A model generated the notes under the pieces. The model was not told the DNA's origin, did not search any database, and saw only the letters and a list, made by a program, of their open reading frames with translations. Positions 12,094 through 23,915 of a stretch of DNA of 64,000 nt are shown in pieces (the first letter of the stretch is position 1; the number at the start of each line of letters is the position of its first letter). Both the position numbers and the translations under genes were made by a program. The stretch comes from Hamiltosporidium tvaerminnensis (Eukaryota > Microsporidia > Dubosqiidae): the NCBI GenBank assembly GCA_022605425.2, contig JAKIMF020000001.1, positions 188,501 to 252,500 of the forward strand. Reading direction: 5' to 3'.

Positions 12094-13791
12094 ATGAAGA
12101 AGTACATATTAATAATTTGCTTTTTGATGTTTTGTAACACATCTAGAAAAAAGAATAAAAATCCGCCTAACACATCTAGACAAAGAAATAAAACTGTAAA
12201 AGAATCGAAAAAAAAAAATAAAGCTGAATATGTCGTATTGCAAACAGATATTGTTATTTACAATGATGAGAAGTCTTTCATGTATACTAAAATTTCCGAT
12301 TACAATAAAAATTTGGAACTGTTAGAAGAATACTTTTTGCGAATTTTAAATGATTATTTGACTGAGGATAAGATGGAAACCGATTACAAACCGAAATTAA
12401 TAAAGATTGTAGCTGAATGTGATGATATAGCAGATTCTGAAAGGAGATATGAAGAATTATTCAAAAGAATTGTTGATTTCACTAAAAAGGCCATTATGGG
12501 AACCGAGAAAAAGTTTTTGCACAAATACGAAGATGATGAAACCAGAAAAGAATTTTTTGAACAATTATTTGAGGTTACAGTGGAAAAAAATACTAATCAT
12601 TTGTCCCCTTTTTTCAACGAGCAAGAATTTTCTAGTATTTCTCTAGTCAAAATGGATACTACCAAAATAGATCCAACAGATACCTTGCAAAAGGCTATAG
12701 AAAAACCAGATTCTCTGGTATCGAGATATTATACAAATTTATTGCTTCAAGGTTTCAGCAAATTAATGTTTAATTTAATCTATAATTTTCGAAATTTCGG
12801 AGATCTTTATGAATTTCTCATTAATAATGATACAACAAGCCTAAAATCAAAGCAAAGTTCTTCAGAAAAGGAAAATTATATCATTAAAAAATCAGAAACT
12901 CATACTGAAAATTACTATAAGTTGTTTTTTCGTGATTTAGACTATAAAGTTATTTCGGAATCAAAATATTCTAGAGGAAAAATGCATCTTAAGACAAATA
13001 CTGGAGACGATGGTATATATCACAAAAAAATCATACAAACACCACTTGATAAGTTTTTTAATTTCAGTGATGAAGATATGGAAAATTTTTCAATCAACAT
13101 TGATGACTCAAAAAATATAATAACTTCAGCTGAATCGAAAACTCAGAAAGCAGGAAATTGTTCACCTAAGGATAAAAATATAAGACAGAAGTTTACCGAT
13201 TTCTTAAACAAGCTTAAGACTCTGAATATAGAAAAATCGGATTCACCACCAAATATATATTACATATTAGATTTAAAGGGAATATACGATGAAATGATAA
13301 CAGATATCACAAACAAAGTTTTACCTGAAATTGATAAACTTAAGAAAGAAAAATGTGAGTCTACGAACAAATCCATCCTACTTAATGATATATATCGTTT
13401 GGTACTGAAATGCGTTATAAGAGAGAATTTTATATCTCAAGAAAAAAAAATATCGGGGTTTTTGGAAAAAATAGATATATTCCTAAAAATTTACTATAAA
13501 GATTTCAATTTGATTGTTATACCTAGTTATGAGTTTATTTTTGATTATACTAGAGGTTATGAATTTGCAAAAAAAATTCTTGCTCAATTTATGATTAAAA
13601 ATGAAGCCCGGGAAAAAATTAAAAGTTACATAATGAAGTTTATTGATAAAACTGTGGAAATGATAGATGCTAAAATTTTGAAATTTTTTGATGAATTTTT
13701 CAAAACTAAACCCTCATGTTCAGAGATGAGACGCTGGAAACCTCCTAAGGGTCGAGTTGAACTAAAGACAGAAAATTTTATAATAAAATGA
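12094..13791 (+). CDS. predicted secreted protein, lineage-specific family, intact copy
   Basis: This is a 565-residue protein of unknown function. Residues 1-16 form a hydrophobic signal peptide-like segment after two lysines, followed at once by a Lys/Asn-rich basic stretch (about 18-45). The rest is charged and predicted mainly alpha-helical without membrane segments or recognisable catalytic motifs. A pair of cysteines occurs around residues 350-430 and one near the C-terminus. Two broken relatives lie on the minus strand at 25124-26843 and 42665-44423 and share the signal peptide, the TDIVIYND-like block near residue 52, the AECDDIAD-like block near residue 108 and a FLNKL block before the C-terminal half. 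A multicopy, secreted, fast-evolving family in a parasite suggests a host-interaction role, but that is inference only. The ATG at 12094 is chosen because the same start context is present in all three copies. It contains no GGGTGTTA motif. Confidence 0.8.
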   Translation: MKKYILIICFLMFCNTSRKKNKNPPNTSRQRNKTVKESKKKNKAEYVVLQTDIVIYNDEKSFMYTKISDYNKNLELLEEYFLRILNDYLTEDKMETDYKPKLIKIVAECDDIADSERRYEELFKRIVDFTKKAIMGTEKKFLHKYEDDETRKEFFEQLFEVTVEKNTNHLSPFFNEQEFSSISLVKMDTTKIDPTDTLQKAIEKPDSLVSRYYTNLLLQGFSKLMFNLIYNFRNFGDLYEFLINNDTTSLKSKQSSSEKENYIIKKSETHTENYYKLFFRDLDYKVISESKYSRGKMHLKTNTGDDGIYHKKIIQTPLDKFFNFSDEDMENFSINIDDSKNIITSAESKTQKAGNCSPKDKNIRQKFTDFLNKLKTLNIEKSDSPPNIYYILDLKGIYDEMITDITNKVLPEIDKLKKEKCESTNKSILLNDIYRLVLKCVIRENFISQEKKISGFLEKIDIFLKIYYKDFNLIVIPSYEFIFDYTRGYEFAKKILAQFMIKNEAREKIKSYIMKFIDKTVEMIDAKILKFFDEFFKTKPSCSEMRRWKPPKGRVELKTENFIIK

Positions 13792-14866
13792 AATTTTCAT
13801 ATTTTAGTATTTTTTCCTAATATTTTATCTTTGTTATTATATTTTTTACATCATAAAGGAAGATTTTAGATACGGAATATAGAGAATATCATACTCCCTA
13901 TAGGAGATATAAAACCGATAATAAATATAAACAAAGATTCGGGTTTAGAAGTGGAATGTAAGGTTTTAGAGAAGTAGAAGAAGATAAACAAAAAATTCGA
14001 AAAAGTATTTTAACTCGGAGTTTTTTAAATCAAATATAATATCATTTGCTAATGAAACACCGTTCAATGTTGCTTGTAGTGTTTCACAATTATTTTTTGC
14101 ATTTTTTTGGTACTTAACTTTGTAAAATTTGAGTTCCATACCAATATGCATTTATATTTTATTTCCTTTAGTTAAAGCTTCTATTTGTTTTTTTTTTAAA
14201 ATAATCATCCTAATTCATTCCCAAAACGTGTATAAAAACAACTTAAAATATTTTCTTTCAATTTTATAGGTCAAAAATAAATTAAAAAAGTTTAAGTTCC
14301 TAAAGCTTGATGAAATATAGAATAAAAAAATATGTAAACATATTAAAAATATTATAATTTGTTAGTTAGCATATAAATATATAAAGCATAATCTGGTTGT
14401 AAAGTTATTTAAATCTAATAAGTATAGGCTTTTTGGGTACTTTATTCTTTTGAATAGCTTAATAAACCAAAAAACGAGCCTAAGAACAAAGATATCTTTT
14501 TTTGCTATGATTTTAATGTGTTTTGAAATACAAAAAAAAGTTATATATTGTTGCAATTATGAAAGGTCTGTGAATAATTCGCAAATGGGTATACAAAGAT
14601 GTACAGGTAGGGCGTGATATGCGCGATCATAAAATATTTCGAATTCAACATCTATTTCTCAGGAATAAACATATACTCGATTCTTTGAAATAAAATAACA
14701 GTTACTTAGTTAAACCTATCCTTTAAATTTTGTTTCTTAAAACAAGAATAGACATTAAAAATAAATTTATTCAAAACCTAGAATACAATACGCATATGTT
14801 TGCTTTATAATAATACATTCAATGTGTTTAAACTTATTGAGATCTAAATTACTTCGTAAGTTTCAC
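13792..14866. other. spacer between the secreted-protein gene and the piggyBac element
   Basis: No gene is supported. The stretch 13867-14010 contains a polar, Tyr/Arg/Lys-rich frame of about 30 codons that ends at a stop and goes on in the same register. It could be a decayed coding piece, but nothing identifies it. Confidence 0.4.
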
Positions 14867-14870
14867 TTAA

Positions 14871-14883
14871 CCGTTTGACTGCT
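14871..14883 (+). repeat. piggyBac left terminal inverted repeat
   Basis: CCGTTTGACTGCT directly follows TTAA. It pairs with the right end at 17146-17158 with one mismatch (A versus G at the eighth base). The transposase would cut at the TTAA/CCG border. Confidence 0.9.
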
Positions 14884-15071
14884 ACGCGGCGCGAATGCGC
14901 TTCGTTCATTTGTCTCGAAAACAGCGACGCAGCGCTTTCGCGCTGCCAGTCACAGTGTGTCTTTTTGCTCCGTGGAATTGAACGTAGTCTGACCTCGCGA
15001 GTACTTTGTAACACGAGTGTATTCTAAACTAACTTTTTACCGTTTTTATATATTATTTAAAAAATATAACC

Positions 15072-16756
15072 ATGTCACGGACTATTATTTCGGACGTTGA
15101 TTCGATTGCTAGCGATTCTGAGGATGGTGAAATTGGTGGTGACACAAGTAGTGATGATAGCATTATTATAACTCATCGAAGAAAAAGACTGAGGATTGAA
15201 AGTGAGTCTTCTATCTCATCTTGTTCTTCAGAAGCAGAGGAAACACCAACTTTTACGAATATTCCTCCGACTAATGTGTTTTCCAAAGCAACAAATAATT
15301 TTTTCGAGACTCCTGGACCTAGATGTGCGCCTCCCCCCGATGCTTCACCGGTAACATATTTCAATTTATTTTTTAACACATCACTCCTTGAAACCATTGT
15401 AAGGGAAACAAATCGATATGCTACCCAGTTTTTTGCCTCGCACACTGTTTTGAATAATTCTCGAGCAAAAAAGTGGACGCTGACAACGATATACGAAATC
15501 AAAGCCTTTATTGCAGTCTTACTCGAAATGGGGATTACGAGAAGGCCAACAATTGATAGTTATTGGGCAACAGGTTCCCGGCAATTACCATGGTTTAGGA
15601 CAATGTTTTCAAGGGATAGGTTTCAACTGTTTTAAGTTTTTTCACTTGATTGACAATACGTCATTATTTGAACCAGGACATCCGAATTATGACCCATGCG
15701 GCAGATTTGATATGCTTGTCAAACATGCAAATACTGTATTTCAGCGGCATTATATACCAAATCAACAATTATCTATCGACGAGTCGTTAGTTGGTACTCA
15801 CTGTCATTCTGCCATAAAACAATACATCCCAAACAAAAAACACCATAAATGGGGGATAAAATTTTGGATGTTGTGCGACTCGATTTCTAAATATTGCTTG
15901 GGTTTTTTTTGCTAAAAAGGAGCTAAAAATACAGATGACAGAGATTTAGTACAAAAATATGGCCTTGGATTTACGGTTGCGCGAAAATTGCTTTCAACTG
16001 GCAATTATCTGTTCAAGGGCTATCATCTGTTTACAGATAATTTTTACACAAGCTTACGCTTGGCCAAAGCCCTTTTGAAACAAAATACTTATCTAACTGG
16101 AACAATTAGACGTAACAGAAAAGAGATTCCATCAGAAGCTAAGAAAGCAATAGTAGGAGAAGCGAAATACATGGCACATGAAAATGTATTGATGTGCTCT
16201 TTCAGGGACAAAAAGTCCAAACCGAACCCAGTCATACTGATTTCATCAAATTCGGATACTAATAGTGTGACGATCAAGAAAAAGAAAGGGAATTTTGAAT
16301 ACGAAAAGATGAAACCAAGCATGATTCATGACTACAATAAATACATGGGTGGTGTGGACGAGTGCGACAAAATGCTATACGTGTATTTAGACGAGCGAAG
16401 AACCCTCAAGTATTGGAAGAAAGTAGTATTCAACGTATTTGGAAGAATGGTGCTGAACTCATATATTTTATATGTTTCAAACACTACTGAAAAAAAAAAT
16501 GAACCGGCTCAAATTTACATCGAAAATTATTGACGACATCGAAAAGGAGTGGATGTACCATAAAAATAGCGTGTCAACACAACCATCTTCATCAACTAAT
16601 AAATTTGCGCTTGAAAAATTACCGGGTCGTAACTTACGACAATGTGCGGTGTGTAGCAACAAAAGGAGCGGGATCAAGCGATCCCACCTTATTTGCGCTT
16701 GTTGTAAAAAAGGCCTTCACGCTATTTGTGCGGCAAAACATAGTTGTAATACATAA
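15072..16756 (+). pseudogene. piggyBac transposase, broken
   Basis: The frame 15072-15635 carries the acidic N-terminal region and the start of the core domain (an ETNRYATQ motif, then a YWATG motif and MFSRDRF). The core continues one base forward in 15636-16533 with SIDES (first catalytic Asp), FTDNFYTS (second) and MGGVDECD (third Asp). The C-terminal cysteine-rich domain (CAVCSNKRSG, then CACCKKGLH and a final KHSC) is in another frame up to 16756. There are three lesions: a +1 change at a TTT-TAA stop (15633-15635), an in-frame TAA at 15913-15915 between CLGFFC and KGAKN, and a +1 change in an A run near 16490. All three aspartates of the RNase H-like active site are kept, so inactivation looks recent unless the lesions are assembly errors. 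Confidence 0.9.
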
Positions 16757-16818
16757 ATTTTTTAAGTAAGAGTCAGAATTTTTCACTCTCATGAAAACGA
16801 TCCTTTACGTTTGGAAAA

Positions 16819-16868
16819 ACACTAGGTAGTATCACATAATAATATTATTTTGTGATACTACCTAGTGT
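16819..16868. repeat. 50-bp near-perfect palindrome inside piggyBac
   Basis: The arms ACACTAGGTAGTATCACA (16819-16836) and its exact reverse complement (16851-16868) flank a 14-base A/T centre that is itself nearly symmetrical. A further inverted relative, ATGTATCACCTAGTG, follows near 16890-16905. It lies between the transposase end and the right terminus, where piggyBac elements carry subterminal sequence. It may be a transposase site, a hairpin terminator or a small nested palindromic insertion. Confidence 0.85.
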
Positions 16869-17145
16869 ATTATCGATAGTAATTGTTATCATGTATCACC
16901 TAGTGCCTACGCCGGAATCATTCGAAATCATTGATTCACGTGCTGATCATAAGAGAAAATCAATAAACTTTAAGTTATCTTTTTATAAATTTTAATTTTT
17001 AACGACCACTTGTTTTTCTATGTTATCAATAACACTTGTTACATTGTAGTTGTGCGAAACAATATATATATATATAAAAAAAAAATTGACAACATCAATT
17101 GAAAATAAGTCCCGCAGTTTTCGTGCGTTCTTGCAATAATTGCTT

Positions 17146-17158
17146 AGCAGCCAAACGG
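17146..17158 (-). repeat. piggyBac right terminal inverted repeat
   Basis: It reads CCGTTTGGCTGCT on the minus strand, ending at the right TTAA. It is the partner of 14871-14883. Confidence 0.9.
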
Positions 17159-17162
17159 TTAA

Positions 17163-18530
17163 ATATTTCAAACTGATAAAATTTTAAAAAATATGACTTT
17201 TAGCCAATGAGTCGAAACATAAACAGATAAAGCTGGAGGTTATTTTTTTTGTTGTATTTAGGTTGGATTTCAAACTAAATTACACGAAATATACCTTAAA
17301 AAGTTTGAACACATTCAAGATTTTTTTCAGATTGTTCTTTCCCTACGGATGGAAAATAATCCAAGGTTTTGATTAAAATCGTCGATTATAAAAAAGTTCA
17401 TAGAAATTTTCTTCAGATGGTTAGGTTGCTAGCCGGTGTTTTGTTAACCTTTTCGAAGGATAAAGAATGTACCAAACGGAGATCAGACCCGGCCCTTCGT
17501 AAATATATTCCAATATTCTTACCCATAACAATTAGCACACTAGTATAAATGAAGTATATAAAATTGAAAGTGCTCAAAAATAGTCAAATCAATTTCTTTA
17601 GATCGAAGCTTTGGTATTTTCTCAAAAACAAATGTGGAAGAGAGCGACAAAGATCTCTTAGAAACGTAAAACTTGAATCTAAATTCAAGCAATCTAAATC
17701 TCACTGCATTCCCATATTAGAAAGAAAAAAATTTCTGATAACACAAATGCAGCAAGTAATTAGTCGTAAACTTTGGATAAAATATTCGAAATGTTAGCCT
17801 TGGATCGTAATATCGAAACGTGTCTAATATAAAGAACACATCAAATAAAACGGCAAAAGATGAAACAAAACAGCCAAAAACCGAACCAAATAATTCGATA
17901 CACAAAAATCTTAAGCATAAAATTCAATTTTATTTACTTCGGAAGTTTTTTTACGTCGATTTATTCAGAATATGTCGGCTTGTTTTTGCAAACTCATGAA
18001 TGAAAAAAATGCCAGCCCCGAATATATTTGTTTGCTTCATATCGATAATACTTTAAAAGATCTCAAAATCTCATTTTTAAATATATCTCTTTAAAAACAT
18101 GAACTAAAATCAAATATTGTTCAAAAGAAGTGAAAGATATTCATTTTAGATAAAATATTTGTGTAATTTTAATTTAAGACAGATAATAGCTAGCATGAAT
18201 AATTTAGAACAAAATAATTAGTTCATAAAATTTAGAGAATAAAACACACAGTCCAAGGCATTCCAGAACAAATAAAAACCTTTTGCTATTATAGATTTGT
18301 AAAAACATTTTTTTCTTATCTTCGTATAAAATATTGTATCTGCAATTCTTAATATTTTTTTTGGTGCAAAATTTTACATTTAAACAATTTTATTGCACAA
18401 AATATATCTCTGCAAAAGAATGGATTCCAAAACGTAAAATTATTGAAAATATATGCTAACATTTTATTTATTAAAATTCTAGATTAACAAGTTTCCTCGG
18501 TAAATAATTCTTTCCAACATTTTAACCATC
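17163..18530. other. AT-rich spacer, no gene seen
   Basis: Only short random frames occur here. A 82-codon frame at 17549 is basic, has no motif and lacks any upstream signal, so I do not call it. Confidence 0.5.
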
Positions 18531-18539
18531 TCATTGTTT

Positions 18540-19200
18540 TCCTCTAGATTCGACTTTTCATTAATCTCTATCGTGATTCCTTCCTGTGGTTATGCCATCT
18601 AAAATAAGGCGTATTATTTTTCAGTATTTTATGTTTTAACACCATCTTCCTCGTTGTCTACTTGTTTTAAAGGAGATGTTGGTTGTTTATGCCCCTCGGC
18701 TCCCAAAATAATACTTGATTATGCTCTCTCCCAGCTCACTTTGGCATTTAGTTCAGACTCGATTCCCTTTCATCAAAAAAAGGAAATTGTTTCGACCGTC
18801 TTCTTCAGTACCATGGATTGTATATATGCCTCTATATTCATGGGTATTTTAGTCTTTTAGAATACGGCTTATGGTATTTTATCACAATACCGCCCCAGGT
18901 CATAACATAAGGAATTATCTTAACACTACATTTTTAAATAAGATCTAACTCATTTTCATATAGGTCATACTCCCTAAGTTTCTTTATTTCAATATTTGAA
19001 GTATATCTTGGGAAGTAATTCCTATTTCAATGTGGGTCATTTTATTTTTCCTCATGTCCAAAATAAATATGTCGGATCTATTGCTTCGAATTTTGACATC
19101 GGTTTTTATTCTGGCTTCCAATCTTATTTCCAAATACTTGTAATCAGGAATTTCTCGAAATAGGCCCGTGATTTGTGTTGAAGGCTTAAATTTATAATCT
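18540..19200 (-). pseudogene. decayed C-terminal part of R2/CRE-like retrotransposon (endonuclease domain)
   Basis: On the minus strand, broken frames give blocks such as YLEIRLEARIKTDVKIRSN, SDIFILDMRKNK and IEIGITSQDILQI, which match the better preserved copy at 44578-45273 (block for block: YAEIRVDTRIKTDVKF, PDIFILDKKKNK, IEVEITSQDSLQI). The first residue of the PD...E-x-K-like nuclease motif is changed from Pro to Ser and many stops and shifts are present. It keeps the same order down to the tail block corresponding to NAEESWERA. A dead fragment. Confidence 0.75.
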
Positions 19201-22150
19201 TTTGTAATTATTTTTACAAAAAATATTATTAGACAATGTGTATGACGGTATTTAATAATTTACAAAAACTAAAATTTAAGACAAAATATTGAAATATTTT
19301 TTTGATGATTCTAAAATTCTCTCAAGATAAACATTGCGAAAAAAAATTGCATAAAATTTCTCTTTGCATTCGATGTACAATTACAATTGATTTAGCATAA
19401 GACATACATTTTAGCTTTTAATAAAAATTAAAAACATTTTCATTTCGATCTTTTAAAATAATCGATTTTTTTGAAATAAAATGTTTTTTTATTTATTCCA
19501 CAATTAAAAAAACTGATAAACGTTCGCTAGAGATTTAAATGGAAACTTCCATTCTTGCTTTTTTTAATATTTCGAGAATATTTATGTTTTGTAATCGAAA
19601 AACTTCCGTCTTGTCTTCTATATCTAAAAGTTGAATAAAATAGAAAATTGGCTCAAAATATGTTAAGTAAAATCCTATATTGGTGTAGAATTTAGTGAAG
19701 AGATATTTATTTTCTTGCATATATTATATGAAAAAAATTAGACATAAATATATTTATTACGATCTAGTATCCTGAATATTTTTTATAATCGTGCTTAAAC
19801 AATAATTATATAAATTCGATTTTGTTATTTGGCAATATTACTCCTCTGGAACCCAAAATTATTTTAATTCATATTTTTGGTTTTAATTTTCCGCAATCAA
19901 AAAATAATTTTATTGAACGTCTAATTTTTTGCTTAATCAACTTAACAGAAAAAAAAATAGAACCAAAGCTTAAGATTTTCTAATACGGGGAGAATCTGTT
20001 TGTTTCATCAATGCAAAGTCAAAAAAATAGATTTTTAAGTTTGCCTGTACTATACTTTATATAAGCAAATTGAAAATAAACAGCTAAAAATGATCGGTAA
20101 GAACATTGATATACCGTTTTCCATAGCCAAGACCTATAAACAACACATATGTATTATCATTTCATTCTTTTTGGTGTAAAAAGAAAAATTTGATAGCCTT
20201 AAACATCTTGCGAATTAAAACGAAAAAAAAAGAAGCTATATGTTAAATTTCATTCGATTGCAAACATAATAGGTTTAATAGTAAAAAAACGCCAGGAAGT
20301 AAAAAAAATCAAACCATTTCCGTTTAATCCGAATTAGATATTGTAGATATACGCTTTTTAAGCTAAAAATTATAATCTGGTACTTTTGCATATTTTATAG
20401 AAAAACAAGTTAGCATTTCATTAATATTAATAAAGTCTTCGAAGTTCACAAAAAAAGCCGAAAGATTGTTTTTCTATATAGTTAGCCTAAAATACAGTAA
20501 AGATGCAAAAGAAGAATTCAATAAGTCTGAGACAAACATCTATGTATATTAAAAATTGCAAGCCTTTTTGGTTTTGGAACATCGAAATCCAATTGCCAAA
20601 AAAATGAAAGTCAATTACTGCCTTTTATTTTAATAAATCTGAAGTTGTTGAATGTAGCATAGAAGGCATAAAGATCTAGTATAGTGAGCCTCCTTCGTAT
20701 TTTAGAGGAGCAATGAGTTTGTTTATATCGGGTAATTCAATATTCATCGTAGTAAAACGTGCCTAATTTTAGGAAAGGCACAATTTATTCAATTAAAATT
20801 TTTAGAATGCCTCAAGAACATTAATAAATAGATAAGGTTATTCATCAAGATAGAGTTTTCTAGAAATGCGATTTAATAAAACCGTAGACGTAACGAGTTT
20901 TGCAAAATTTTGCGACTATGTTGTTTATAGATTATTCTGCTAATTTGGATCCCAAAAATTTCTTACTATATTAAGAAATTTTAATTTTGAATCAATAATT
21001 CTAAGAAACTCAACCGTTTATTCTATATCGCACACCTAACCGATTTTGCATAAAATCGGGTAAATTTTTCATATTTTATATGTTAAATTACACCATATTG
21101 TATAAGAACAACATTTTTAGAAGTATTTGGATGTGAAATAATTTTTAATTTAGATTATGCAAATAAACAATAATGTTTTTTTTATTTTTATTCTTATCTT
21201 AAAGGGCCATCTTGATTGCTTTACGCTACTTTTATAAATACTATAAGTTCCTAATTGAACTTCTTTCGAGTCTAATTAGTTGTTGTAAATGAAAATGCCG
21301 TAGGAGTGAGTAAATAGAAATCGCCTGACACAAACCATTTGAGTTAAAATTAAAAAAAAAATTATTACAAAATTCTTTCATGTGTGATTTAAAGAATTTG
21401 CATATTGATTTTTATGATTTTGAATAATCTCAATATATATCGTAATGAAATACTAGAATATGATTACAAGGACAGATATATATCATGAAACGTAGGTAAA
21501 TAGTAACATATAATCTAAAGGTACTACATATGTCTCTTTATATGTTTGTTTGGCACTTTCAAAGTGATTTCGTATATTTTCGCCTTTCTTTATCCTTAAA
21601 CTCGCAATCTAAACAAGCAAACGTGCATAGTTAATTCTTGGCATGCAATGCTATCATTTAAGATACAAGAGTAAGATTTTCATTAGTTTTTCTGCTGTAG
21701 AAAAATAGAATTTAGACAATTTTTGATGTGATTTAAAGTTACTTTGTCTATTTAAGGCCAATGTTTCTTCAAATTTTTGGTCGGACTTTTGTTCTTGAAC
21801 GCTTTATTCCTTCATATTAAAATTAAATACTGAAGAAATTATTTATTTATTTATTTTTGACTTCTGTAGATTTATATTTCTACGCTATTAATAGAAAAAC
21901 TTATTTTTGATCATCATTTCGACGAAATTTGGATAAGTCGACAGAGATTCCATCATAAAGCAGTTCTATATATAAAGATATATTATTACAGTTTATGATA
22001 CTTATTTACAAACCATTATTTATTGAATCTCTAAATTAGATACAGATTCTGTCATAATCAAGTCTCTTGTACAGCAACAAATCAGAGTTTTCAGGATGTT
22101 TATTTTTATATTTTTTTGTATTTCGATTCAAATTATCTTGACATATTATA
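19200..22150. other. AT-rich desert, no gene seen
   Basis: No frame longer than about 60 codons has any recognisable feature. No repeat-family members were noted apart from those listed to the right. Confidence 0.5.
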
Positions 22151-22490
22151 ATATACCAGCAGTTAATCTCGTGAAAACTTAATTTTCTTTACATTCATCA
22201 AAAAAATTGTCGAAAATACTTTTAAACTTCATTATCCAAGCTATAATTCTTCGATAATTTCAATATAAATTTTATACTCTCAACCAGTCTCTTCTCTAAC
22301 TTTTTAGCCCTGTATTTGCAAATTATTCCCCCTTTGAGCAATTTCCCAATAAAAATTAGGTTTTTTTAACTTGCATATTTCTCTTCTTCTTTTATATTTA
22401 CTACCAATTTTTCAGAAACTCAGCTCTGCTTTAATATTATGCCTGTTCACTTATTTTCATGCAAGTCTGTGCTTTTCTCGAAAAAAATTA
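22150..22490 (+). repeat. dispersed repeat family B, copy 2
   Basis: Direct-orientation relative of 8185-8530 (shared TTTGAGCAATTTCCCAATAA, AACTTGCATATTTCTC and GCCTGTTCACTTA-type blocks). About 90 bases separate it from repeat A3. Confidence 0.65.
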
Positions 22491-22574
22491 TTATTGTGAA
22501 CTGCTATATTTAGCTGAAAAAACCTCGTCGTTTTAGGACATGCTGTTTTGGTTAATATATTTTTTGTAAAAATT

Positions 22575-23255
22575 CTTTAGTGGAAAGAGGATAACCACAT
22601 AAAAAACTTTCTGCTTGGCAATGAGTGTGTGAAACTGGTGTGAGATCATTGTTTGGATTTTTGGTGAGAATAAAACCACACTACATCTTCGGTTGTTCCA
22701 TGGGAATTGTTATGAGGAGGAGAGGTCTACGAAATTGCGAAAGTTTTTCTACAAATTTATTTGTAGTTTTTTATGTAACCAGATTGCAGACCACAGGTGA
22801 AAATGTAAGTAATTGCCATGTAAAAGCATGGAAACCTAGCCTTGCTCACTCGAGTTAGAAGACTTAGCGCCTGGGAGATATAAAAATAAAAACCATTTAA
22901 ACCCGGGAGAGCTAAGTAGCAGGTTATACCTGTTGGTATGACATTGCACTTCTGGGTAGACCCATGTAAGTCTCTAAAATATACCTTAGCTAGAAGTTTA
23001 TTGGGTTCAGAAAGTGTAGAGTTAGTGGGAATGCTGCATAGTCTTGGGGAGCCCAGGGGGCTTCGGCCTTCGATCACACTCCATGCAACGGACATTAACG
23101 AACTCCGGGCAACTGCCTCGCCTATTATTTAGGTTATACACACCTGGTAGATGAAAGGCATTGGGATGTAGGTATCGCAGGGGTTACCGATGGAGTGTTG
23201 AGGTAGCAGTTATTTATGTTAAACCTAGAACAGCGTTAAAGTCATGAAAACAAAT
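22575..23255 (+). repeat. dispersed repeat family A, copy 3 (best preserved)
   Basis: It begins near GGATAACCACATAAAAAAC and ends near GTTAAACCTAGAACAGCG (compare TGTTAAAACTAGAACAATG at 6432-6450). It is noticeably less AT-rich than its flanks. Its first ~100 bases resemble the head of repeat family C. Short open frames on both strands inside it (22625-22858, 22757-23095) have no known motif and are not kept in the other copies, so I do not call genes. Directly to its right stands an inverted copy of family C. Confidence 0.75.
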
Positions 23256-23299
23256 ATAACACTTGCCACTATTGTAAAAAGATGTGATATTTTTAAATA

Positions 23300-23915
23300 A
23301 ATAAGAAATATAAAATACAATCGAAAAACAAATAAAATTTCAATCCCTGATCAAAAAACATCACAATTGAAAAAAAATGCTGACTTGTTAGAGATTCTTA
23401 TAATTTATACTAACAAAACTAAAAAATGCATTTATAAACGAAAAGAATAAGATACACTGGTTTTGCAACCATAAAATCGTATAACAGACTATATATCCGG
23501 ATATCCATGCTCTAATTATTCTATTAGAAATTACGTAAAACTTTATCTTAGGTTTTTTTACATTTTATTCTAATATTTTTTATAACTCTAACATGCCATT
23601 TAAAAATCTTTAATTCTGAAATTCTGTAGTTACTTACATATTTATTCCATTTCCCTTTTATATCTCGGTGTCGAGGATGAACAAAGGAAAGTTTTATATT
23701 TGTTTTCTTTAAATCTGTTATAACTCGGAATTATAAGACATTCTCTTATATATACAGTTTAGTTTATATCCCGCCAAAACGCAACAAATATTTTCACACC
23801 ATTTCAATACAATCGTTGCTAAGCCTATAGTTTTTAATGTGATTAATTTCTCTCCATCTCCCAAAATATTATTAGAATAAAGAAAAATTCTTAACACAAT
23901 CACATTTGGTTTTGC
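23300..23915 (-). repeat. dispersed repeat family C, copy 1 (inverted)
   Basis: It is the reverse complement of 41140-41720 with only scattered differences over about 570 bases, for example around ATCACAATTGAAAAAAAATG, ACCATAAAATCGTATA and ATCTCGGTGTCGAGGATGA. This is the closest pair of dispersed repeats in the window, so the family moved or was duplicated more recently than family A. No coding capacity was recognised. Confidence 0.85.

Larger units (their letters stand above)
14867..17162 (+). mobile_element. piggyBac-family DNA transposon, nearly full length
   Basis: The element is bounded on both sides by TTAA (14867-14870 and 17159-17162), the target site duplicated by piggyBac elements. 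The terminal inverted repeats CCGTTTGACTGCT (14871-14883) and, inverted, CCGTTTGGCTGCT (17146-17158) differ at one base. Inside are GC-richer subterminal sequences (14884-15060) unlike the AT-rich host DNA, and a transposase frame with all catalytic motifs but several breaks. Intact ends and a recognisable transposase point to a fairly recent arrival. piggyBac elements are widespread in animals, and microsporidia are reported to exchange transposons with their hosts, so transfer from an animal host is plausible but inferred. Confidence 0.95.

Noticed and set aside
22625-23132. Open frames of 64-112 codons on both strands in repeat A3
   Set aside because: They are not preserved in the other family A copies and show no motif.
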